A DNA stretch of 21,276 nt, from positions 1 through 21,276 of the forward strand of contig DATKZQ010000029.1 of the NCBI GenBank assembly GCA_035527895.1. Reading direction: 5' to 3'. Each line of letters begins with the position of its first letter. The stretch's first letter is position 1. Below are positions 15,493 through 21,276 of this stretch, piece after piece. The notes beneath the pieces are model-generated. The model saw nothing but the letters and a program-made list of their open reading frames with translations, had not been told where the DNA came from and did not search any database. Made by a program: the position numbers and the translations under genes. Origin of the DNA: JADFWK01 sp035527895 (GTDB taxonomy: Bacteria > Desulfobacterota > DSM-4660 > Desulfatiglandales > B25-G16).

Positions 15493-16014
15493 ATGGACGA
15501 GCAAGAACGGTTAAATGCGCTTGATGTCGCCCTGAATAACGAAATGAGGGAAAGGGAGTTCTATCTGAACAATGCGAGGAGAACAAAGAACGAGGTGGGC
15601 AGAGCCATGTTCCAGCAGATTGCAGATGAAGAACTGGAACACTACGAGAGGCTAAAACAACTTCACGAGACATGGGGAAAAAGGGAGAGATGGCCTGAGA
15701 CCGTTCCGCTTAAGGTGGGAGACACCATGGTCAAGGATGTCCTAGCAGACATGGTCAAGAAGGCGGAGAAGATGCCGGAAAAGGATGATGACCTCAAGGC
15801 CATTAGGACGGCAATTGATTTCGAGGCCAAAGGCGAGGCTTACTATGCTCAAATTCGGGACAACGTCAAGGATCCGAGAGAAAAGGAGTTTTTCGGCCTC
15901 CTCTCGAGGATCGAGCATGAGCATTATCTGTCCCTCAAGGATACCGAGGAATATTTGACCAACCCTGCCTCCTGGTACGTGAAAACGGAACACCCTGGTC
16001 TCGACGGCGCCTAG
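15493..16014 (+). CDS. Ferritin-like diiron protein (rubrerythrin-type, no rubredoxin domain)
   Basis: A 173-residue four-helix-bundle protein. Diiron ligands are visible as two half-motifs: a helix-1 glutamate (Glu17 or Glu20 in NNEMREREFY) plus EExxH in ADEELEH (Glu47, His50), and Glu111 or Glu115 in DFEAKGEAYY plus ExxH in IEHEHY (Glu141, His144). There is no CxxC pair, so the C-terminal rubredoxin of classic rubrerythrin is absent. The tail ends in WYVKTEHPGLDGA. Relatives act in peroxide reduction or iron handling in anaerobes. The ATG at 15493 follows AAGGAGAAG. It stands alone between the SCP2 gene (divergent) and phosphofructokinase (same strand, 182 bp further). Confidence 0.88.
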   Translation: MDEQERLNALDVALNNEMREREFYLNNARRTKNEVGRAMFQQIADEELEHYERLKQLHETWGKRERWPETVPLKVGDTMVKDVLADMVKKAEKMPEKDDDLKAIRTAIDFEAKGEAYYAQIRDNVKDPREKEFFGLLSRIEHEHYLSLKDTEEYLTNPASWYVKTEHPGLDGA

Positions 16015-16064
16015 GAGCGACCGGAGGAACAAGGCTTTTTCACTCCGTCATTTGTTAGGATCTG

Positions 16065-16102
16065 AGGCACAAATTTTGCTAGCAAAAACAACTGGATATA
16101 AT
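16065..16102 (+). promoter_or_regulatory. Phosphofructokinase control region: sigma-54-like site, palindrome and TATAAT
   Basis: AGGCACAAATTTTGCT at 16065-16080 has GG (16066-16067) and GC (16078-16079) exactly 10 bases apart and matches sigma-54 elements closely. The perfect 14-bp palindrome TTTTGCTAGCAAAA (16074-16087) overlaps its -12 element. A TATAAT follows at 16097-16102, with only a weak -35 (TTGCTA at 16076, 15-nt spacing). The sigma-54 start would be near 16091 and the sigma-70 start near 16109. Confidence 0.5.
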
Positions 16103-16196
16103 TTGATAATCATCCGGGACTGAAGGTGTGGTCCGAAGGCAGAGGCCGTGCAGGTAATCTTTACAAGTTCTTATGTCTTTTAGGGGGAGCTTTCAG

Positions 16197-17375
16197 ATGG
16201 GAAATGGTACCAAGAAGAAAACGACGATCGCCATCCTTACCGGTGGTGGAGACGTGCCGGGATTGAACCCCTGCATCAAGACGCTTGTTTACCGGGCTCA
16301 TAGCGAGGGGATCAAGGTTGTGGGAGTGCTCAGGGGTTGGGCAGGTCTCTTGGAGTATAACCCAGACGACCCTTCCGGTAACGAGCGGTGCATTAAGGAG
16401 TTAAGTCCACCCGAGGTCCGCACCATTGACCGCACCGGGGGTACATACCTTCATACGTCTCGGACTAACCCAAGCGCCGTTAAGAATAAGGACGTTCCTG
16501 ATTTTCTCAAGGGCAGGCTCAAAAAAGGAGAGGAAGTCAAGGATTTTACCTCCCATGTATTACAGAATCTGGAGCATGTGGGGATCGATGCCATTATCCC
16601 CATAGGAGGTGACGATACCCTCAGCTTCGCCGACAGGTTACACATGGAGGGCTTCCCGGTAATCGCCATACCCAAAACCATGGATAATGACGTTTTTGGC
16701 ACAGACTACTGTATCGGTTTCTCCACGGCCGTTACCAGGAGTGTCAGTTTTATACACGCCCTGAGGACCCCCACAGGCTCCCACGAGCGTATCGGCGTCA
16801 TTGAGCTCTTTGGAAGATATTGCGGTGAAACTTCTTTAATCTCAGCATACCTGGCAGGTGTAGACCGGGCTATCATTTCAGAGGTTCCCTTTGAGCCCAA
16901 AAGACTCGCCGAGCTCATCATGGAGGATAAGAGGGCTAATCCAAAAAACTATGCCATGATCACCATTTCAGAGGGCGCCAAGATGATAGGAGGGGCTGAG
17001 AGGTTTCTCTCCGCTGAGGTGGACGCTTACGGTCACAAGCGGTTGGGAGGAATTGGAGAAGAAACGGGCGCCGTTCTCAAGGAACTCACCGGAGAAGACG
17101 TGCTCAATCAGCGGCTTTCGTATCTGATGAGGAGCGGTACACCTGATTCCCTGGATCAGATGGCGGCTGTGAACTATGCTAATATGGCTATCGATCTCTT
17201 TCTGAAGGGCGTTTTCGGACGTCTTGTGGCACTCAACCAAGGGATTTACACCGATATACCCCTCAGCACGATTAAGTCGGGACAAAAGAGGGTTGATGTG
17301 AGAGAACTCTACGACATAGAACAGTATCGGCCCAAGGTGCGTCACGTTAGCGGAAAGCCAATGTTTCTGTATTAG
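16197..17375 (+). CDS. pfp: 6-phosphofructokinase, pyrophosphate-dependent type
   Basis: A 392-residue group-II phosphofructokinase that phosphorylates fructose 6-phosphate in glycolysis. The nucleotide/PPi loop is TGGGDVPGLN (15-24). The phosphoryl-donor motif is GGDDT (137-141), not GGDGS, and the catalytic loop is PKTMDND (159-165), not PGTIDND. The Asp in GGDD and the Lys in PKT are the established markers of pyrophosphate-dependent enzymes, which work reversibly and save ATP. Met replaces the usual Ile in PKTIDND. The substrate motif ELFGRYCGETS and the C-terminal LVALNQGIYTDIPL also fit. The start at 16197 is preceded by GGGGGAG at 7-nt spacing; an in-frame ATG at 16173 adds eight residues without support. 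It is convergent with the acyl-CoA ligase, with 123 bp between that contain the imperfect dyad TTAAGGGATCCTTTAA. Confidence 0.9.
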   Translation: MGNGTKKKTTIAILTGGGDVPGLNPCIKTLVYRAHSEGIKVVGVLRGWAGLLEYNPDDPSGNERCIKELSPPEVRTIDRTGGTYLHTSRTNPSAVKNKDVPDFLKGRLKKGEEVKDFTSHVLQNLEHVGIDAIIPIGGDDTLSFADRLHMEGFPVIAIPKTMDNDVFGTDYCIGFSTAVTRSVSFIHALRTPTGSHERIGVIELFGRYCGETSLISAYLAGVDRAIISEVPFEPKRLAELIMEDKRANPKNYAMITISEGAKMIGGAERFLSAEVDAYGHKRLGGIGEETGAVLKELTGEDVLNQRLSYLMRSGTPDSLDQMAAVNYANMAIDLFLKGVFGRLVALNQGIYTDIPLSTIKSGQKRVDVRELYDIEQYRPKVRHVSGKPMFLY

Positions 17376-17498
17376 AAAAAAGAGAACCGAATCGCAGCAG
17401 TTGTAATGGAGAGTTGCCTCAATAAGAGAGAGGAAATCAACATTTAAGGGATCCTTTAACCTATTGAGATCTCTTAGGTGCGCAACTAAGGGGCTGAA

Positions 17499-19190
17499 TC
17501 AGATCTCGCCTTTTTCCTTCATCTTTTTGATCTCTTCTTCCCTGAGGGCACGCTTGAATATCTTTTCAGCCACCGTGAGGGGTAAATCGTCCCGAAACTC
17601 GATGAACTTGGGAACGGCATAAGCGGCCAGGTTTTCCCTGCAATAATCGATGATTTCTTGGGCCGCCGCCTTTCCCCTGAAGTCATCCCTCAGTTTAATA
17701 AAAGCCTTTATTCTCTCGCTGCCAGGCCTTTCCGGATCGGGAATACCGATGGTCACCGCCCCCTCCACGGCCGGATGTTTGAACAACACCTCATCGATTT
17801 CTATGGAATACACCTTCATTCCCGAGATGTTGATCATGTCCTTTATCCGATCTACCACATGGAAATAGCCGTCCTCATCCATCTTGCCAAGATCACCGGT
17901 TCTCAGCCAGCCGCCCGGCTCAAGGCCTGAACCGTCATGCGGCCAGTACCCCTTCATTACCTGGGGACCCCGTACCCATATCTCTCCAACCTCACCAAAG
18001 GGAACTTCGTTTTCGGTAAAGGGATCAACCGCTTTTACTTCGGTATCCGGGAGAGGCAATCCAATGCCGGGCTTGGTGGATGTGGCAAAACGGGTTACCT
18101 TGGCAAAGGCTGAAATATTGATATGGGTTGCCGGACCGGTCTCGGTGAGGCCGTAGCCTTCCGAGATGGGCATCTTAATCTTCTGCTCAATTCGGTGGGA
18201 AACTTCAGCGGGCAGAGGGGCAGTTGCCGACATGACCAATACAGGCATTCTCTTGAGCTTTATTTCCGGTTGAGCCAGCTTCAGGAGTTGTGTGGGGACC
18301 ATAAAGAGCAAGAACGGGCGATACTCATTCATCAATTGGACAATCATCTGCGTATCCCTGGGATCGGGCACCAAGAATACTCTTAGCCCCCAATACACGG
18401 ATGACTGCATTAAATAATGCCCATAGGCATGAAACAGTGGGACTGCTAATAGACAGGAGGCAGAGCCCTGGTAGTTAGGAAAAGGGGCCATCATCCAGGG
18501 TAGTCCCTGAAGGATATTGGTGAGTCTTTGCCGGTGGGTTAACATCACTCCTTTTGGCACGCCTGTTGAGCCACCGGTAAAGGCTAGGATTGCCAAATCT
18601 TCATCGGGGTCAATAGAGACCTCCGGAGGTTTAGCCTCGTGACCTGCAATCAGTTTTCTGAGGTGGTAGGTTCCCGCTATTTCCTTAACCTCATCGGATG
18701 CGGCAGGAGAATAATCTTCAGCGGAGGTTATTATGATATTCCTGAGCGCCGTTTCTCCCTTTATGGAGTTGACCAGGTCAAGATGGTTTTCGAGGCAAAT
18801 AATGGTTTCAGCCCCTGACTCATGGGCCTGGTGTTGCAGTTCCGGTGCTCTGAGCAAAGGGCTACAGGGAACAAGGGTGGCACCAGCCTTGAGGATGGCA
18901 AAATCACTTATAATGAATTGAGGACAGGTTGGGAGAAAGACGATAACCCTGTCTCCCTTTTCGACGCCAAGGGTGGCCAGGGCGTTCGCTAACCTATCCA
19001 CCTGGAGCTTGAGTTCGCAATATTTGACCCTTTTTCCAAGGTAATGATATGCATCCTTAGTGGGGAATCGTTCCGCTGCCTCGTCGAGTATGGTAAAGAG
19101 GGGCTTTTTGGGATAATCGATGGTGGTTTTCAGTTTAAAGGGCCCTAGCTTATAACTCTTCAGCCAGGGTTTATCAGCGTATGATGCCAT
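17499..19190 (-). CDS. AMP-forming acyl-CoA ligase (fatty-acid/aromatic-acid type)
   Basis: A 563-residue ANL-superfamily enzyme that should activate a carboxylic acid with ATP and CoA. Motifs in order: AFTGGSTGVPKG (203-214), EGYGLTETG (344-352), RTGDLG (430-435), VVDRIKDMINISGMKV (445-460) and the C-terminal LPLTVAEKIFKRALR (536-550) with catalytic Lys543. In the last motif the usual Gly before the Lys is Glu (AEK instead of SGK). This may tune activity but leaves the lysine intact. The overall look is that of medium- or long-chain fatty-acid ligases; the exact acid is unknown. The ATG at 19190 directly abuts the TAA of the aldehyde oxidoreductase gene (TAAATG), with AAAGGAT as ribosome binding site, so the two are one transcript. 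It may supply or remove the carboxylate that the oxidoreductase handles. Confidence 0.92.
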   Translation of the reverse strand: MASYADKPWLKSYKLGPFKLKTTIDYPKKPLFTILDEAAERFPTKDAYHYLGKRVKYCELKLQVDRLANALATLGVEKGDRVIVFLPTCPQFIISDFAILKAGATLVPCSPLLRAPELQHQAHESGAETIICLENHLDLVNSIKGETALRNIIITSAEDYSPAASDEVKEIAGTYHLRKLIAGHEAKPPEVSIDPDEDLAILAFTGGSTGVPKGVMLTHRQRLTNILQGLPWMMAPFPNYQGSASCLLAVPLFHAYGHYLMQSSVYWGLRVFLVPDPRDTQMIVQLMNEYRPFLLFMVPTQLLKLAQPEIKLKRMPVLVMSATAPLPAEVSHRIEQKIKMPISEGYGLTETGPATHINISAFAKVTRFATSTKPGIGLPLPDTEVKAVDPFTENEVPFGEVGEIWVRGPQVMKGYWPHDGSGLEPGGWLRTGDLGKMDEDGYFHVVDRIKDMINISGMKVYSIEIDEVLFKHPAVEGAVTIGIPDPERPGSERIKAFIKLRDDFRGKAAAQEIIDYCRENLAAYAVPKFIEFRDDLPLTVAEKIFKRALREEEIKKMKEKGEI

Positions 19191-21062
19191 TTATCCTTTG
19201 CCTCCAAGGATTTGGCTGATGACTTCCTCCAGCCCTACTTCCCTCAGTTTTTCCGGGGTGGGCTTGCCAGTGGTTTTATCCCACCCACGAAATTCATAAT
19301 AGGGATCTAGGAGAATTTCCAGATTATTTACCTGGCCTTTAGCCGGACCTTCTGGGAGAGGTTCTTCCAAAAGCCTCTTGGGAAGGGTATCGTCAGCCCT
19401 CGTGATCCCTTCCCGCACATTAAAGGCCCGCTCGAGATTGTAGATCCGTTCACCGGTTTTTCTGAATTCCTCAACCCCAAACTCCCAGCCGGTAAGGGTG
19501 GCGACGATTGCCGACCATTCAGTGGCATCCAGGGCGAGTCCCATGAATTTGCAGCACCCGGCTGCATCGAAAACCGTCAGGGCATCCTCGAGCTCTTTAA
19601 CCACCTTGGCCTCTTCAGGGTTTTCCTTTAACGGGTCTTGGATTTCGCTTTCCTCTATCACGAGAAATGGCGCGGCAAGATAGGTGGGCGCTTGAATGTA
19701 GGCGGTAATATGGTCCCCGCCGCGGTTGGCAGTGGCAAATGCAAGTCCCGTTATCTTTGCAGCCCGCGAATCGTATGCCGGCAGTTCGAGACCCTTAACA
19801 TTCATGGCAAATCTTTCTGAGCCTCGTCCGAGCCTCTGAGCCATGTGCCTCGTTCCCTCGGCCAAGAGATTGCCGATTCCCTCCCGTTTGGCAATCTTGT
19901 GAACGAGGGCTATCATGGCATCGGCATCGCCGAAGGCAATCTCCAGCCCATCGCTATCCTCTTTCGTTAGGATACCCCTTTCGAAGCATTCCATGGTGAA
20001 AGCGATGGTATTGCCGCATGAAATCGTATCCAGTCCGTAGTCATTGCAGAGGTAGTGGGCCATGGTAATGGCTTCGAGGTCGGAGATGTCGCACATGGCC
20101 CCAAAGGTTCCTACCGTCTCATATTCGGGACCCTCGCCCCTTTGCCCGGTGTAAGGTCCATTTCTTATTTCCGAATTCCTGCCGCACTTGATTGGACAGG
20201 CAAAGCACCCCACGGGGCTCACCAGGACCTTTTCGCTCAAGGATTCTCCATTTATCTCGTCGGCAAAGGAGCAAACCCCCGTTTGCCAGTTTCTGGTTGG
20301 TAGGCCTCCACAAACGTTGACCATGTCTAAAACGAGTGTTGTTCCATACGCCTGCAATCCGGCCCCCAAGATGGATTCGTTTAGAAGCTCGAATTGCTTT
20401 CCGGCGACTTCCTGAAAGGCCTTTTCCTGGGCGATCTCGATCTTTTTGGTACCTCTAACCGCGATGGCCTTCAATCGTTTCGAGCCCATCACCGCGCCGA
20501 CGCCACATCGACCGGCTGCCCGATGAAGGTCATTCATAATGGCGGCATATGTAACCAGGTTTTCTCCGGCTAGGCCGATAGCGGCCACGTTAAACGTATC
20601 GCCCAGAGCCCCCTTTAAAAGCCGTGTCGTTTCCGATACATTTTTTCCCCAGAGCTCGGTGGCGTCACGAAGTTCGGCTTCTTCGTCATCTATCATGAGA
20701 TACACCGGCTCTTCAGAAGCGCCCTCGAAGATAATGCCATCGAAACCCGAATGTTTGAGGTCAACTCCCCACCGACCTCCCGAACTGGACTGAGCCCAGA
20801 TTTTGGTTAAGGGAGATTTGGTAACGATGCTGTAACGGCTGGCACTGGGAGAGGGGGTTCCGGTCAGGAGGCCGCTCATGAAGATGAGCTTGTTTTCCGG
20901 CCCGAGAGGATCAGTTCCGGGTTTAAGCTCATCGAACAGGTATTTTGTGGCTAACCCTCGACCACCCAGGAATTTCTTTGCCATATCCTCGGGTATCTCC
21001 TCTTGCTGAATCCTCTGCTTTGAAAGGTCTACCCGTAAGATCTTTCCCATCAATCCGAACAT
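19191..21062 (-). CDS. aor: Aldehyde:ferredoxin oxidoreductase (tungsten-pterin)
   Basis: A 623-residue AOR-family enzyme that interconverts aldehydes and carboxylates using low-potential ferredoxin and a tungsten (or molybdenum) bis-pterin cofactor in the cytosol. Visible features are the N-terminal MGKILRVDLS and FLGGRGLATKYLFDEL, the pterin-binding GRCGVGAVMGSKRLKAI (184-200), the [4Fe-4S] motif CFACPIKC (Cys286, 289, 293) and the distal fourth ligand in AAGCCKFMGLA (Cys503 or Cys504). The start at 21062 (MFGLMGKILR) is set by GGAGGTGG 5-8 nt upstream. An in-frame start at 21158 would translate the hairpin-rich leader and is rejected. The operon continues without a gap into the acyl-CoA ligase. 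Subfamily (AOR, FOR, or benzoyl-type) cannot be fixed by eye. Confidence 0.92.
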   Translation of the reverse strand: MFGLMGKILRVDLSKQRIQQEEIPEDMAKKFLGGRGLATKYLFDELKPGTDPLGPENKLIFMSGLLTGTPSPSASRYSIVTKSPLTKIWAQSSSGGRWGVDLKHSGFDGIIFEGASEEPVYLMIDDEEAELRDATELWGKNVSETTRLLKGALGDTFNVAAIGLAGENLVTYAAIMNDLHRAAGRCGVGAVMGSKRLKAIAVRGTKKIEIAQEKAFQEVAGKQFELLNESILGAGLQAYGTTLVLDMVNVCGGLPTRNWQTGVCSFADEINGESLSEKVLVSPVGCFACPIKCGRNSEIRNGPYTGQRGEGPEYETVGTFGAMCDISDLEAITMAHYLCNDYGLDTISCGNTIAFTMECFERGILTKEDSDGLEIAFGDADAMIALVHKIAKREGIGNLLAEGTRHMAQRLGRGSERFAMNVKGLELPAYDSRAAKITGLAFATANRGGDHITAYIQAPTYLAAPFLVIEESEIQDPLKENPEEAKVVKELEDALTVFDAAGCCKFMGLALDATEWSAIVATLTGWEFGVEEFRKTGERIYNLERAFNVREGITRADDTLPKRLLEEPLPEGPAKGQVNNLEILLDPYYEFRGWDKTTGKPTPEKLREVGLEEVISQILGGKG

Positions 21063-21070
21063 GTGTCCAC

Positions 21071-21115
21071 CTCCACCCTGTGGAGCCCCACGCGCAAGCG
21101 CGTGGCACCTCCACA
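21071..21115 (-). promoter_or_regulatory. Leader hairpins that could hide or expose the AOR ribosome binding site
   Basis: On the minus strand a long stem forms from TGTGGAG/CTCCACA (outer, + coordinates 21109-21115 and 21079-21085) and CCACGCGC/GCGCGTGG (inner, 21088-21105, 2-nt loop). The 3' arm CTCCAC can instead pair with the GTGGAG at 21071-21076, which is part of the Shine-Dalgarno sequence, through a 3-nt loop. The two pairings are mutually exclusive. Regulation is inferred from pairing only. Confidence 0.45.
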
Positions 21116-21121
21116 TTCTTC

Positions 21122-21134
21122 GGCGGAACCCGCC
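21122..21134. repeat. Short hairpin GGCGG-AAC-CCGCC
   Basis: A perfect 5-bp GC stem with a 3-nt loop, one of several palindromes clustered upstream of the AOR gene. Confidence 0.35.
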
Positions 21135-21141
21135 AAAGCAT

Positions 21142-21174
21142 ATCCGCCTTCGTCCCAATAGGACTACGGCGGAT
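21142..21174. repeat. REP-like palindrome ATCCGCC...GGCGGAT
   Basis: A 7-bp outer stem (21142-21148 with 21168-21174) and a 4-bp inner stem GTCC/GGAC (21152-21155 with 21161-21164), separated by small mismatched bulges. The form resembles dispersed intergenic palindromes. A second copy in this window was not found. Confidence 0.45.
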
Positions 21175-21193
21175 TACCCTGCCCAGCATTCAT

Positions 21194-21211
21194 CCACGGG
21201 CAAGCCCGCGG
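21194..21211. repeat. REP-like palindrome CCACGGGC-AA-GCCCGCGG
   Basis: An 8-bp stem with one mismatch (A opposite C) and a 2-nt AA loop. Its loop and size match those of the hairpin at 21088-21105, suggesting that both belong to one class of palindromic element. Confidence 0.45.
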
Positions 21212-21276
21212 CTTTCTGCGTAGGCGGGTAAAAAAAGACGGAGCGATGCGGTTGCCTAGCCTGCTATTAATGCTAA

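Noticed and set aside
17440..17456. TTAAGGGATCCTTTAA between phosphofructokinase and acyl-CoA ligase as a bidirectional terminator
   Set aside because: The dyad is imperfect, AT-rich at its ends and has almost no loop or U-tract, so a terminator call is not supported.
21063..21158. Longer AOR start at 21158
   Set aside because: The extra 32 residues (Arg-, Gly- and Cys-rich) translate the palindromic leader, while a strong ribosome binding site and the family N-terminus fit 21062.
21062..21211. Moco/Tuco riboswitch in the AOR leader
   Set aside because: I could not match the leader to that motif's conserved core; only generic hairpins can be supported.
1..21276. CRISPR array, tRNA or rRNA genes, insertion sequences, phage genes
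   Set aside because: No spaced direct-repeat series, cloverleaf-like sequence, rRNA signature or transposase/integrase motif was seen on either strand.

Overview
The window looks like chromosomal DNA of an anaerobic Desulfobacterota-type bacterium (the former Deltaproteobacteria), possibly a syntroph or sulfate reducer. This is inferred from gene content and was not searched against a database. The main hints are a tungsten/molybdopterin aldehyde:ferredoxin oxidoreductase next to an acyl-CoA ligase, a phosphofructokinase with pyrophosphate-type active-site residues, a rubrerythrin-like ferritin, heavy use of sigma-54 control, and moderate GC. No rRNA, tRNA, CRISPR array, transposase or phage gene was seen.

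Layout. 0.2-5.1 kb holds housekeeping or accessory genes: a metallo-beta-lactamase-fold hydrolase (+), an HD-domain phosphodiesterase-like protein (-), a coupled pair of small unrecognised genes (-), a membrane-anchored metallophosphoesterase (-) and a PNPOx-like flavoprotein (+). 5.2-7.8 kb (-) is a decayed glycerolipid locus. The N-terminal two thirds of an alkyl-DHAP-synthase-like FAD oxidase is joined out of frame to a FAD glycerol-3-phosphate dehydrogenase, which also carries an in-frame amber codon at a conserved Trp. 8.0-14.6 kb is a signalling island: a divergent ZraP-like periplasmic protein (-), a ZraS-like kinase and ZraR-like sigma-54 activator (+), then a soluble PAS-PAS-GAF kinase (+). 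14.7-17.4 kb holds an SCP2 sterol-carrier-like protein (-), a ferritin-like diiron protein (+) and a PPi-type phosphofructokinase (+). 17.5-21.1 kb (-) is an AOR/acyl-CoA ligase operon behind a hairpin-rich leader.

How the parts work together. The clearest regulatory unit is 8.57-8.97 kb. Two sigma-54 -24/-12 promoters face apart toward zraP and zraS. Between them lie two copies of the palindrome TGGATA-N5-TATCCA, with centres 33 bp apart, which suit a ZraR-type enhancer-binding protein. A third sigma-54-like promoter precedes the PAS-PAS-GAF kinase, and a fourth candidate overlaps a perfect 14-bp palindrome ahead of the phosphofructokinase. Envelope or metal stress sensing, a second cytosolic redox/ligand-type kinase with a five-cysteine insert, and possibly glycolytic flux may therefore share sigma-54 control.

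The items most worth a second look are the sigma-54/UAS architecture, the cysteine-bearing kinase, the alternative hairpins that could expose or hide the AOR ribosome binding site, and the doubly broken glycerol-3-phosphate locus.
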